This document shows positions 1-10,100 of a stretch of DNA of 64,000 bases, piece by piece. Each line of letters begins with the position of its first letter. Position 1 is the first letter of the stretch. The translations under genes were made by a program, and so were the position numbers. Below the pieces are notes generated by a model that made no database searches, had not been told where the DNA came from, and saw only the letters and a list, made by a program, of their open reading frames with translations. Origin of the DNA: Micromonospora echinospora (GTDB lineage: Bacteria; Actinomycetota; Actinomycetes; Mycobacteriales; Micromonosporaceae); NCBI RefSeq assembly GCF_900091495.1, contig NZ_LT607413.1, forward strand, positions 1,364,001 through 1,428,000, in the 5' to 3' direction.

Positions 1-93
1 TCGAGCAGCACGACGGCGTTCGGGACCGCGCCGGCGAAGTCTTCGTTGGGCTCGCCGCGCTGGGCAGGACTGGTCGCCATGGTGACCTGCATG
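1..93 (-). CDS. PP2C-like phosphatase, N-terminal part (cut by window edge)
   Basis: Only about 31 codons are visible, read leftward from an ATG at 93; an in-frame ATG at 80 is an alternative. The peptide contains NEDFAGAVPNAVVLLD, which resembles the first strands of PP2C-type Ser/Thr phosphatases, where Asn-Glu-Asp and the Asp after the hydrophobic strand help bind metal. The gene begins one base after the stop of the HTH/sensor gene at 95-937, so the two are almost certainly co-transcribed. From memory, HTH proteins of this kind sit next to PP2C-like genes in many actinomycetes. The catalytic core lies outside the window, so activity cannot be judged. Confidence 0.55.
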
Positions 94-94
94 C

Positions 95-937
95 TCAGCC
101 TTCCGGCAGCCGGTAGAACGGTGTGAGGATCGTGACCTCGCGGGGCTCGTTCGTTTCCGGTTCGTACTCCGTGCCGATCAGTACGGAGAAGTTGGCCGTG
201 TCGACCTGGGCGAAGAGTTCGGTGAGTCGCGTGCAGATCAGGTGGATCACGCCGAGTGAGCCGGGCGGGTGGATACCCGTGAGGACGATCAGTGAGCCAC
301 GTCCGTCGGGCCGTGGTAGCCGACCGAGGTAGGCGACGTCCGAGGCGACCGGTGGGTTTTGGTCCTGCCCGGACCGGTAGACAGCACCGGTCTCCCGGTC
401 GACGAGTGTCCACGGGCCCTCGCTGACTCGCTCGAACTGCAGGACCGGGTCCTGGGCGAGGACCTGGGCGACGGGCTCGGAGATGCGGGGTCCGCAGATC
501 ACCACCAGGTTCGGCCGGTTGAGGTCGATCGCTCCCCCGGCCGGGATGTGCTCGAACGAGGGCTCCAGTCCCAGACTCCGCGCAAGCTCGCCGAGCCGTT
601 GTGCTGCGGCAACGTCCTCGATGGCGATGACGGGCCGGCCTCTGATCGCCTCTTCCTTCAGCGGCGTAGCGACGACCACGCGACCCGATCCGAAGAAGGC
701 ACCCTCGGGAGCGGGACCACCATGGCGGATCTGGTGAATGCGACCCCGGGTGAGCCCCACGCGTTGCGCGATCTGGGCATACGACACGCCCGCGTCGTGC
801 AGTTCCTGGATGACCTTCCGGCGCAGGCGGGCAAGCTCGGTCACCTCTTCCTGAGCTGCCGCCATGCGGGCCGTGGCTTCCCGCAGCAGATCGAACGGAT
901 CGCCTATCGCAGCGATCCTGTCCACTTCGCCTGGCAT
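95..937 (-). CDS. HTH DNA-binding protein with conserved C-terminal sensor-like domain
   Basis: The 280-residue protein has an N-terminal helical segment (about 15-48), then a sigma-region-4-like helix-turn-helix at about 50-71 (SYAQIAQRVGLTRGRIHQIR). A linker leads to a C-terminal alpha/beta domain (about 95-280) containing NLVVICGPR near 143 and DVAYLGRLPRPDGRGS near 200-215. I recognise this domain as recurrent in actinobacterial HTH proteins but cannot name its function. The ATG at 937 has a GAGGCGAT ribosome binding site. The PP2C-like gene follows with a one-base gap. Three copies of an 18-22 bp motif lie in the promoter region (963-1068), which suggests autoregulation. Calling it a stress or ligand-responsive switch is inference. 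Confidence 0.75.
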   Translation of the reverse strand: MPGEVDRIAAIGDPFDLLREATARMAAAQEEVTELARLRRKVIQELHDAGVSYAQIAQRVGLTRGRIHQIRHGGPAPEGAFFGSGRVVVATPLKEEAIRGRPVIAIEDVAAAQRLGELARSLGLEPSFEHIPAGGAIDLNRPNLVVICGPRISEPVAQVLAQDPVLQFERVSEGPWTLVDRETGAVYRSGQDQNPPVASDVAYLGRLPRPDGRGSLIVLTGIHPPGSLGVIHLICTRLTELFAQVDTANFSVLIGTEYEPETNEPREVTILTPFYRLPEG

Positions 938-962
938 ATCGCCTCTCGCGGTCGACGTAAGA

Positions 963-1068
963 GCGTCTAGCCCCCTTGACGACTCACCATACCCTTCGTA
1001 TCGTTGCGTCTATCCCCCTAGACATCCTCGAACAGAAACCAGCCTCGGATGTCTAGGGGGATAGACGC
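963..1068. promoter_or_regulatory. Triplicated operator-like motif upstream of the HTH gene
   Basis: A perfect 22-bp inverted repeat occupies 1006-1027 and 1047-1068 with a 19-nt spacer; each arm contains GTCTAGGGGGATAGACGC. A third copy, differing at two positions (GCGTCTAGCCCCCTTGAC), lies at 963-980, close to the start codon at 937, in the same orientation as the 1006 copy. Read on the minus strand, a TATGGT hexamer lies between the outer pair and the third copy and could be a -10 element. The arrangement suits a repressor acting on its own promoter; the adjacent HTH protein is the obvious candidate. Confidence 0.6.
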
Positions 1069-1122
1069 CCTCAAGAGTCAGCTCTGCTGTCGTACTGCCG
1101 ATCGTGGCTGCGGTGGCAGGGC

Positions 1123-1163
1123 GGGGTGGCCCACCCGTACGCGGCGGGCGGGTGGGCCACCCC
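1123..1163. repeat. 15-bp perfect inverted repeat
   Basis: GGGGTGGCCCACCCG at 1123-1137 is matched exactly by its reverse complement at 1149-1163, with an 11-nt loop. Each arm is itself nearly palindromic around GGTGGCCCACC. It lies 36 bp upstream of the DivIVA-like gene start and has no T-tract, so it could be a binding site or a leader hairpin rather than a terminator. Confidence 0.6.
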
Positions 1164-1199
1164 TTCCACGTCGTTCGGTCGGGAGAGAGGCAGCGGGGT

Positions 1200-1538
1200 A
1201 TGCAGACGTTGGTGCAGCGACGGTGGCGGTCGTGCGGTGGTCGGCACCACCGGCCTGGGAGCGAGGCCAGGCCGGGTGGCGGACTGTACCGGTCGGCGGT
1301 ATGCGCGCCGCTGGGACCATGGCAGGTTCGGGGGCGGCGGTTCTCGCTGACCCACCGGTGGCGGCGCGGGCTTGACCCGGACGAGGTGCATGACTTCCTC
1401 GACCGGGTCGCCGACGACCTGGCCACCGCCTACGAGCTGCTGCACCGCAGCCAACAGGAGACCATCCGGGTCAAGGAGGCGCTACGGCGGTGGCAGTCGC
1501 AGTACGCGCCCCGGGTCAACGAACAGAGTTACCGCTGA
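1200..1538 (+). CDS. DivIVA-like domain protein
   Basis: About 112 residues from the ATG at 1200, which follows a GAGAGAGG-rich stretch; earlier in-frame starts exist. The first 45 residues are Arg/Gly-rich and unconserved in appearance. The C-terminal part (FSLTHRWRRGLDPDEVHDFL, then a helical RVADDLATAYELLHRSQQET stretch) resembles the short N-terminal DivIVA module, in which a GYD/GLDPDEV turn precedes a coiled coil. Such short proteins are common in Micromonosporaceae, but their role is not established; a link to polar growth is inferred from the fold only. The stop overlaps the next start (TGATG), so the two genes are translationally coupled. Confidence 0.6.
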   Translation: MQTLVQRRWRSCGGRHHRPGSEARPGGGLYRSAVCAPLGPWQVRGRRFSLTHRWRRGLDPDEVHDFLDRVADDLATAYELLHRSQQETIRVKEALRRWQSQYAPRVNEQSYR

Positions 1539-1792
1539 TGCCCGACCGCTTCGTCATCCACCTGCCGGTGATCGCCAGCGACCTGCCCGACGCGGTCCGT
1601 CTCGCCCGGGTCCTCGCCCGCTGGGCGCGAGTCCTGCCGTACACAGACCCGGGCGAGACCACCGTTTCCCACGAGGACGAGCAGGGCGTACGGCATCGGG
1701 TCTTCTGTGACGCGAGGATGCCCGACGGCCGGCGCTGCCTGCTCCGCGTCCGCCACGACGGACCCTGCACCCGCCGCCTCACCCCGCGCTGA
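1538..1792 (+). CDS. Small hypothetical protein with Cys/His motif
   Basis: 84 residues from an ATG that overlaps the upstream stop by one base. The C-terminal third reads VFCDARMPDGRRCLLRVRHD followed by GPC, with three Cys and a His spaced as in a possible small metal-binding knuckle. The N-terminal half is an amphipathic alpha/beta stretch without a recognised motif. I do not recognise the family. The overlap with the DivIVA-like gene suggests co-expression. A strong hairpin follows the stop at 1810-1856. Confidence 0.5.
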   Translation: MPDRFVIHLPVIASDLPDAVRLARVLARWARVLPYTDPGETTVSHEDEQGVRHRVFCDARMPDGRRCLLRVRHDGPCTRRLTPR

Positions 1793-1809
1793 CGGGACCG
1801 GGAGCACGC

Positions 1810-1856
1810 AATCTTGGACAGTTTCCGCTGGCATACGACGGAAACTGTCCAAGATT
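1810..1856. terminator. Perfect 18-bp inverted repeat between convergent genes
   Basis: AATCTTGGACAGTTTCCG at 1810-1827 is repeated exactly in reverse complement at 1839-1856, with an 11-nt loop. It lies between two convergent genes ending at 1792 and 1886, so it could stop transcription from both sides. The arms are unusually AT-balanced for this genome and lack the GC-only character of the other terminators here, so it could also be a copy of a dispersed palindrome. Confidence 0.6.
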
Positions 1857-1885
1857 CACAACACCGCCCACGGCAGCGCGCCGGG

Positions 1886-2485
1886 TCAGGGGCCCAGGCG
1901 GAAGTCGCGGCGGGGTTGCCAGCGGATCTGGCCGGAGTGCGAGAAGAGGGTGAAGGCCTCCACCTCGAAGATGGCGGAGAAGTCGGCCAGGTCCTCGTAG
2001 ACCCGGTCCAGCGCCTCCGGCGCGACGTCCTGGGCGACCGTCACGTGCGGGTGGTACGGGAACCGGGTCTCCCGGTGCAGTTCCGGGGCGGCGCTGATCG
2101 CCTCGGCGAGCAGTTCGCACTCGCTGATCCCGGCGGCCACCGCGACGAAGACCACCTGGGTCACCGGGCGGAAGGTGCCGGTGCCCCGCAGGTGCAGGCT
2201 GAACGGCAGGTGCGCGGCGGCCACCGCGGCCAGGTGTGCCTCGACGACCGGCATGGCGTCGACCGGGATCTCGGTGGGCCCGAGGAGTGTCACGTGCGCG
2301 GGGATGTGGGCTGCCAGCGGGTCACCCGCCTCCGCCCGCCGACGGGTGAGGAAGGAACCCCACGGTTCCGGAATGTCGACCGCCACGCCGATCTGGGTGG
2401 TCGCGGCCGTGCCTGCCGTTGCGCCCCTGCGATCCACGCCCCGCGCCGTCCCTCCGGTCGCTGACCCGTCCACCGTCGACCTCAT
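1886..2485 (-). CDS. 2'-5' RNA ligase family (2H phosphoesterase) protein
   Basis: 199 residues with the two His-x-Thr signatures of the 2H phosphoesterase superfamily: HVTLLG at about 64-69 and HPHVTV at about 145-150. These histidines form the catalytic pair that handles 2',5' or cyclic phosphodiesters in RNA or nucleotides. The first ~30 residues (Gly/Ala/Thr-rich) precede the conserved core (QIGVAVDIPEPW) and may be an unstructured tail or reflect a too-early start. The gene lies 10 bp downstream of trpS on the same strand, so the two probably form an operon. The substrate in actinomycetes is unknown. Confidence 0.85.
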   Translation of the reverse strand: MRSTVDGSATGGTARGVDRRGATAGTAATTQIGVAVDIPEPWGSFLTRRRAEAGDPLAAHIPAHVTLLGPTEIPVDAMPVVEAHLAAVAAAHLPFSLHLRGTGTFRPVTQVVFVAVAAGISECELLAEAISAAPELHRETRFPYHPHVTVAQDVAPEALDRVYEDLADFSAIFEVEAFTLFSHSGQIRWQPRRDFRLGP

Positions 2486-2495
2486 GGCACCGACG

Positions 2496-3554
<1,059 letters not shown>

Positions 3555-4676
3555 TCATGACGGGCCGGCGTTCGGCTTCGCCCCGACGGCGGCCGGTGGG
3601 GCGGGGCTGGCCGGAAGCGGGCGACGCGGTTCGGCGGGGCGGGCCACCGCGACTGCCACCCGGGCCACCCGGCGTCCCTCCACCGCGAGCACCCGCAGCG
3701 ACCAGCCGGCCAGCGGAGCCGGTTCCGCGACGGGGTGACCCGTTCCGCCGCTCGGGGGACGGTTCGCGCCACCGGCGGGGCGCTCACCGGGCTCGGCGGC
3801 CACCGACACCTCGTCGCCGACGACCGGCAGTCGGCCCAGGGCCGCCATCACGTGCCCGCCCACCGTCTCGTACGGACCGACGGGCAGCACCACGCCGGTG
3901 CGCTCGGCGAAGTCGGCGAGGTTCAGCCGGCCGTCCACCACGGCGGGAAGGCCGGCGTGCACCGGGTCGGGGTCGGTGTCGTACTCGTCGTGGATCTCCC
4001 CGATCAGCTCCTCGATCAGGTCCTCCAGGGTGACGATGCCGGCGGTGCCGCCGTACTCGTCGACCACCACCGCGAGGTGGTGCCGTTCCCGGCGCATCTC
4101 GGTCAGCGCCGCCAGCACCCGCTTGCTGCCGGGAAGACGTTTCACCTCACGGGTCAGCTCGCCGACGGTGGCCCGGGGATCCGGATCCGGGTCGGGCCGG
4201 AGCAGCAGGTCACGCAGGTGCACGAAGCCGACCACGTCGTCGTGGGTGCCGTCGACCACCGGGTAGCGGGTGTGCGTCGCGGTGCGGGCCAGTTCGGCGG
4301 CCTCGGCGACGGTGAGCCGCGCCGAGAGGAAGACCACCTCGGTGCGGGGCATCATCACCTCGCGGACCAGGCTCGCCCCGGCCACCAGCACCTCGTCGAT
4401 GATCCGGCGCTCGTCCGCGTCGAGAACGGTGTTCGCGGCGACCAGGTCACGCAGATCCGCCTCGCTGATCCGTTCCCGCCCGGCGGCGGGGCCGGCGCCC
4501 AGCAGGTGGGTCACCAGTCGGGTCGCGCCGTCGGCGGCGCGGACCACGATTCCGGCCACGGCCCGTGCCACCGGGCCGGGTTCGGGTCGTGGCCGCCCCG
4601 ATCGTCGTGACCGCCCCGGCCGTCGCCGCCGGGGCCGGGAACCACCCGTCTCCCGCATACCAGAGATGGTAGACAC
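3555..4676 (-). CDS. CorC/HlyC-type CBS-domain protein
   Basis: 373 residues. After a basic, Pro/Arg-rich N-terminus, the conserved part starts with EADLRDLVAANTVLDADERR (about 72-92). It then has a tandem CBS pair (about 105-230) with MMPRTEV and VVVDEYGGTAGIVTLEDLIE signatures, and a C-terminal CorC/HlyC domain (about 245-345). The N-terminal DUF21/CNNM transmembrane domain of full-length relatives is missing, so the protein resembles E. coli CorC, a soluble partner in divalent cation homeostasis. Several downstream Met codons (for example at 4658) could be the real start. It lies upstream of trpS on the same strand. Confidence 0.85.
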   Translation of the reverse strand: MSTISGMRETGGSRPRRRRPGRSRRSGRPRPEPGPVARAVAGIVVRAADGATRLVTHLLGAGPAAGRERISEADLRDLVAANTVLDADERRIIDEVLVAGASLVREVMMPRTEVVFLSARLTVAEAAELARTATHTRYPVVDGTHDDVVGFVHLRDLLLRPDPDPDPRATVGELTREVKRLPGSKRVLAALTEMRRERHHLAVVVDEYGGTAGIVTLEDLIEELIGEIHDEYDTDPDPVHAGLPAVVDGRLNLADFAERTGVVLPVGPYETVGGHVMAALGRLPVVGDEVSVAAEPGERPAGGANRPPSGGTGHPVAEPAPLAGWSLRVLAVEGRRVARVAVAVARPAEPRRPLPASPAPPAAVGAKPNAGPS

Positions 4677-4830
4677 CGGAGCCCTCGGCCGATCCCCTGT
4701 GTTTGACTCTGTTCGATCCTGACAGGTTGTGGTGGAATATCCCGGCGGCGGGCCGCATCGGCTACGAGCGGCGGCCGTAGGGTGAGCTACGGGACGGCCG
4801 CCACCGGTGGCCGGTCAGGAGGGGACCGAC

Positions 4831-5814
4831 GTGAAACTGCTCGTCACCGGTGGGGCCGGCTACATCGGCAGTGTGGTGACCCGGATGCTGCTGGACGCCG
4901 GTCACGAGGTGGTCGTCCTCGACGACCTGCGTACCGGCCACCGGGCGGCGCTCGCCCCCGAGGCGACCCACGTCGAGGCCCCGGTGCACGAGGCCGCCGG
5001 TGTGCTCACCCCGCAGGCCGGGTTCGACGGGGTGCTGCACTTCGCCGCGTTGATCGCCGCCGGCGAGTCCATGGTGCGGCCGGAGCTGTACTGGCACACC
5101 AACACCGTCGGCTCGCTGGCGCTGATCGACGCCGTCCGCGCCGCCGGGGTGCCGCGCCTGGTCTTCTCCTCCACCGCCGCCGTCTACGGCAACCCGGTCG
5201 AGCTGCCCATCCCGGAGACGGCGGTCAAGGCCCCCACCAACACGTACGGCGCGACCAAGCTCGCCGTCGACATGGCGCTCACCTCCGAGGCGATCGGACA
5301 CGACCTGGCGGCGGTCTCGCTGCGCTACTTCAACGTCGCCGGGGCGTACCTGCGCGGCGGGAAGGCCATCGGCGAGCGGCACGACCCGGAGACCCACCTG
5401 ATCCCGATCGCGCTGGAGGTCGCCGCCGGACGCCGGGAGAAGCTCCAGCTCTTCGGGGACGACTACCCCACCGTCGACGGCACCTGCGTACGCGACTACA
5501 TCCACGTCGAGGACCTCGCCCGCGCCCACCTGCTCGCGCTGGACGCGGCGACCCCCGGCCAGCACCGGATCTACAACCTCGGCAACGGCAACGGCTTCAC
5601 CAACCGGCAGGTCGTCGAGGTGGTCCGCGAGGTCACCGGGCACCCCGTTCCGGTCGAGGTCGCCCCGCGCCGCGAGGGCGACCCGGCCGAGCTGGTCGCC
5701 TCGTCCCGGCTGGCCCGCGCGGAACTCGGCTGGACACCCGAGAAGCCGACCCTGCGGGACATGGTCGGCGACGCCTGGGCGTTCTACCGCGCGCACGTCC
5801 TGGAGCGGCCGTGA
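4831..5814 (+). CDS. galE: UDP-glucose 4-epimerase
   Basis: An extended short-chain dehydrogenase that interconverts UDP-galactose and UDP-glucose with bound NAD. The GTG at 4831 is chosen because AGGAGGGG ends 6 bp upstream and translation then begins directly with KLLVTGGAGYIGS, the NAD-binding Gly motif. Catalytic residues are visible as SSTAAVYG (Ser near 114-115) and Y139-x3-K143 in NTYGATKLAVD. The 327-residue length is typical. Its stop overlaps the galK start (GTGA), so galE and galK are translationally coupled and supply the Leloir pathway. Confidence 0.95.
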   Translation: MKLLVTGGAGYIGSVVTRMLLDAGHEVVVLDDLRTGHRAALAPEATHVEAPVHEAAGVLTPQAGFDGVLHFAALIAAGESMVRPELYWHTNTVGSLALIDAVRAAGVPRLVFSSTAAVYGNPVELPIPETAVKAPTNTYGATKLAVDMALTSEAIGHDLAAVSLRYFNVAGAYLRGGKAIGERHDPETHLIPIALEVAAGRREKLQLFGDDYPTVDGTCVRDYIHVEDLARAHLLALDAATPGQHRIYNLGNGNGFTNRQVVEVVREVTGHPVPVEVAPRREGDPAELVASSRLARAELGWTPEKPTLRDMVGDAWAFYRAHVLERP

Positions 5815-7028
5815 CCGGGCGCCCCACCGGTGAGGTCGCCGACCGCGCCCCCGGTGACCTCCCGGCCCGTGACACCGCCGGTGACGTCGCCGACCGCGCC
5901 ACCGCCGGCTTCCGGCAGCGGTACGCCGCCGAGCCGGCCGGCCGCTGGGCGGCTCCCGGGCGGGCCAACCTGATCGGCGAACACACCGACTACAACGACG
6001 GTTTCGTGCTCCCCTTCGCCCTGTCCCTGCGGACGGTGGTGGCCGCCGCCCCGGAGCCCGACCAGGTCTGGACGGTCTGCTCGGAACTCACCGACGAACC
6101 GGTGCGGTTCACCGTCGACGACCTCGCCCCGGGCCGGGTCACCGGCTGGGGGGCGTACGTCGCCGGGGTGGTCTGGGCGCTGCGCGAGGCCGGCCACGCC
6201 GTACCGGGCGCACGGCTCGCCGTCGCCAGTGACGTACCGCTCGGCTCCGGCCTCTCCTCGTCGGCCGCGCTGGAGGCCGCCGTGCTGGCCGCCCTGGTCG
6301 ACCTCGGCGGGCTGGACCTTCCCGCCGAGCAGCGGCCCCGGCTCGCCCAGCGCGCCGAGAACGCCTACGTCGGCGCGCCGACCGGGATCATGGACCAGTC
6401 CGCCGTGATCCGCTGCCGGGCCGGGCACGCCCTCTTCCTCGACTGCCGCACCGAGGCGGTCGAGCACATCCCGTTCGACCTCGACGCCGCCGGTCTGGCC
6501 ATGCTGGTCGTCGACAGCCGGGCCCCGCACCGGCACGCCGACGGCGAGTACGCGGCCCGTCGGCGGTCCTGCGAGCAGGCGGCCGAACTGCTCGGGGTGC
6601 CCGCCCTGCGGGACGTGCCCACCGACGGGCTGGCGACCGCGCTGGAGCGGCTCGGTGACGACGAGACCCGGCGGCGGGTGCGGCACGTGGTGACCGAGGA
6701 CCAGCGGGTCCTCGACACCGTCGCGCTGCTCCGCGCCGGCCGGGTACGCGAGATCGGGCCGCTGCTGACCGCCTCGCACACGTCCATGCGGGACGACTTC
6801 GAGATCACCGTGCCGGAGATCGACCTCGCGGTCGAGACGGCGCTGGCCGCCGGGGCGCTCGGCGCGCGGATGACCGGCGGCGGCTTCGGCGGCTGCGTCC
6901 TGGCGCTGGTGGAGGCGACCTCAGTCGACGCGGTCGCCACCGCCGTCACGGCCGCGTACGCCGAGCACGGCTTCGCCGCGCCGGGTCACGTCCGGGTGCG
7001 GCCCGCCCCGGGCGCTGCCCGGCTCTGA
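5811..7028 (+). CDS. galK: Galactokinase
   Basis: A GHMP-family kinase of 405 residues that phosphorylates galactose at C1. Signatures seen are the galactose-binding GRANLIGEHTDYNDGFVLP (about 50-68), the ATP-binding PLGSGLSSSAALEAA (about 142-156) and the C-terminal RMTGGGFGGC motif. The GTG start overlaps the galE stop. The first ~30 residues are an acidic/Gly-rich extension before the kinase core, so an internal start is possible. No galT is present in the window; uridylyltransferase would have to be encoded elsewhere. Confidence 0.95.
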   Translation: MTGRPTGEVADRAPGDLPARDTAGDVADRATAGFRQRYAAEPAGRWAAPGRANLIGEHTDYNDGFVLPFALSLRTVVAAAPEPDQVWTVCSELTDEPVRFTVDDLAPGRVTGWGAYVAGVVWALREAGHAVPGARLAVASDVPLGSGLSSSAALEAAVLAALVDLGGLDLPAEQRPRLAQRAENAYVGAPTGIMDQSAVIRCRAGHALFLDCRTEAVEHIPFDLDAAGLAMLVVDSRAPHRHADGEYAARRRSCEQAAELLGVPALRDVPTDGLATALERLGDDETRRRVRHVVTEDQRVLDTVALLRAGRVREIGPLLTASHTSMRDDFEITVPEIDLAVETALAAGALGARMTGGGFGGCVLALVEATSVDAVATAVTAAYAEHGFAAPGHVRVRPAPGAARL

Positions 7029-7047
7029 GCCGCCGGTCGCGGGAGGG

Positions 7048-7078
7048 GTGCCGGTCGCCGGTGCCCGTGGACCGGCAC
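7048..7078. terminator. Hairpin between galK and convergent gene
   Basis: GTGCCGGT (7048-7055) pairs with ACCGGCAC (7071-7078), loop 15 nt, in the 99-bp gap between galK and the convergent secreted enzyme gene. It is modest in strength and has no T-tract. Confidence 0.4.
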
Positions 7079-7127
7079 GCCCACCCGGGGGAACCTCTCC
7101 GGCAGGCCCCGGCCGGACGTCCAGCGG

Positions 7128-10100
7128 TCACCGGGTGCCATGGATCTCCACCTCGAAGACGCGGGCCAGCCCGTCGGTCGGACTGGGCTCGGTGAACGAC
7201 AGGCGTACCTGCTGGATGCCGCGCGGCGCGTCGGCCAGGTCGAGCCGGACCGGACTGGCGGAGTTCTCCGCCACGGTTCCGATCGGCGTCCAGACCCCGC
7301 CGACCAGGCCGTCGACCCGGAAGGCCCGCACCCGGAGGCTGTCCGAGCCGGCCACCCCGCTGTAGAGGACGAGCCGGTGCAGGTCCGCCGGCTCCCCCAG
7401 GTCGATGGTGAGCGTCGGGGACGGGTCGGCCGAGCCGGAGATCCACCGGCCGCCGGTCTGGTTCCCGTCGACGGCGTTGCCGGCGACGTTCGTGGAGAGC
7501 GTCGAGCTGGCCGTCACCGTGGCGCCCACCGCCAGGTTCTCGCCGCCGACCCGGACCGGCAGGGTCAGCGGGATCTCCTGCTGCTGCCCGGCCCGACTGT
7601 AGGCCAGGGTCAGCGCCACGACGCCGTCGCCCTCCGCGTCCGCTGGCAGCCGCACGTCGAGAGTGGCCGTGGCGGTGCCACCGGCGCGCAGCGTCGCCGT
7701 GTCGAGCGCCGCCCGCGCCTGCCACCCGGTCGGGGCCCGGACACCGACCGCGAGGCGGGTGAGCGTCCCCGGACCGTCGTTGCGCAGCCGCACCGTGGTG
7801 CTGCCCGAGTGTCCGGGTACGACGGTGAGCCCCGGGTCGTCCGGCGCGGCGTACACGCCGGCCGGCTCGGGCACCTCGTTGGGCACGCCCACCCCGAGGT
7901 AGGCCACCTCCAGTTCGGGAACGGTGCGGCCGGTCACCACGTCGGCGACGGTGGCGCCCCAGCGGGTGTTCGCCGTGTTGTCCGGACGGTAGCCACGGGT
8001 GCCGCGAATCACGATGCCGCTGCTGTTCCGCATACCGACGGCGTACGGGTAGGGCCCGAGCACCGTGGCGACGCGGAAGAAGACCGTGTTGCCGAAGAGC
8101 ACGTCGTGCACGTCGTCCAACTCGACGGCCTGCGACCGCCAGCCGTAGATGTGATCCTCGGTCTGGAGGGCGTGGAACTCCCAGTTGCGCACCCGGCGCA
8201 GCACGACCTCACGGTGCTCGTGGTGCTCGACGGAGACCTCGTACACCCGGCCCCGGACCGCGGTGTCCTCGACGAGGAAGCCGTTGTCCGCCCAGCCGGC
8301 GACGCTCCACAGGTTGACGAAGGTGCCGCCCCCGCCCTGCACCCAGAAGTTGTACTTGTGCCGGCCCCGGTACTGGTAGCCCGGGTCGCCGGCAGTCGGG
8401 TCACCGGGCTGGGTCTGCTCGGGGTGCCACTTGACGAACTGGGTCAGGGTGTCGGCGAGGTGACTGCGCGCGCCGGACCGCCAGAGCACCTGCACCGCGC
8501 CCGGGGTCTGCCGGGCGGAGTCGAGACCGAGGCCGGTGACCTGGTTCGTTCCCCCGCGCGGGGTCTCGATCATCGCCTTCGGCCGGTCCGGGTCACCGAA
8601 CGCGGGTGCGCGGTCGGGCAGTTTCAGCCAGGTCTGCCGGGGGTGCAGGCCGATCAGGTTGCTCTGCGGACGCAGCCGCAGGGTGTCCCCGATCAGGTAC
8701 TGGCCCATCGGCACGTACACCGTGTCGTGCGTGTCGATGGCCTGCTGGAAGATGGCGTGGTCGTCGCTGGTGCCGGTGCCGACGGTGACGCCACGGGCGG
8801 CGGCGTACTCGGCCAGGTTCACCCAGCTGTCGCTGGCCGGCGGCAGCGGGACGTCCGAGGTGAGCAGCCGGGTGAAGCTCGGTGGCGCGGCGGGCACGGC
8901 CGAGACCACCACTCCTGCCGCACGCCGCTCGTCGGCACCGAGCGCGTCGTGCACGCGCAGGCCGAGCGTCGCGTCCCGGACCAGGTAGGACGGGCCGGGC
9001 CCGGCCCAGGTACGCCCGCTGGGCACGGTGGTCAGCAGCGCGCCGGCCCGGGTCACGCCGGTGTTCACCACGTTGAGCTGGTTCTGGCCCCGGATCAGGT
9101 CCGGCTCGGTGCCGCCGGGAATCGCCTCGTTGTCGTTGAGGGTGATCGCCGGCCCGGCGATGTCCTCGAAGACGGAGTCCTGGACGTAGAGACGCTGGGT
9201 CTGGCCGGGGGTGGCGACGATGCCGGCGGGCGCGTCGGCGAACCGGTTGCGGACCAGGCTGAGCTTGCTGTCGGTGTGCAGCCTGATCGCGGCCTCACGC
9301 TGGCCGGTGAAGGTGGTGTCGAGCAGGGTCGTCTGCCAGCCGGGGGAGGCGGCGTACGCCAGCAGGCCGACCGCGCCACCGTCGACCCGGACCCGCTGGA
9401 TCAGGTTGGCGTTGTGGTCGATACCGGCGTACCCGTCGCCGACGTGGATGTCGAGATCCTGGAGGACGAACATCTGCGCGCCGCTGAACCGCACCGCGAC
9501 GGCCGCCGGGTTGCCCGCGCCGATGCGGATGTCCAGGTTGACCAGTCCGGTGCCGAAGGTGTCGTTGTTGCCGAAGGTCGGCGTGGTCCCCGGCTGGTAC
9601 GGCCGGCGGGTGGCGACGAACAGGAAGGACTGGTTGCCCTCCTGGAAACCGGGGGTCGACTCGCCGAGGTGGAACTCGGGACGTTTCGCCCCGAAGCCGA
9701 TCAGCCGCACCGAGGCGTGCAGGTCGACCCGGCGGGACAACCGGTAACGCCCCTCTGGCACGAAGACCACACCGCCGCCGTCGCCGACGGTGACGCCACG
9801 GGCCCCGCCGACGATGTTGCCCAGGCCGTTCTCGCCGCCGCGGCGGGAGGCTTCGTCGATGGCCGCCTGCACCGACGCGGTGTCGTCGCCGACGCCGTCG
9901 CCGTGCACCGGAAACTGCGTGCTGCCGAGGACGACCGCGGTGGGATCGGTCGGCATGGTCCGGTAGACCGAGGTACCGGCCGGCGCCGAGCGGGGCGGCG
10001 CGGCGGCGGAGGTCACGCCGGCCGGTGACGCGACGGCGGTCGGGCCGGTGACGATCGCCGGAACCAGGGCCACAGCGGTCACGAGGAGACCCGCCAGGAG

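Noticed and set aside
7140..10028. A 962-codon open frame antisense to the secreted enzyme
   Set aside because: High third-position GC leaves the complementary frame open; the translation is Gly/Arg/Val/Asp-biased without motifs, while the opposite strand has a signal peptide and known domains.
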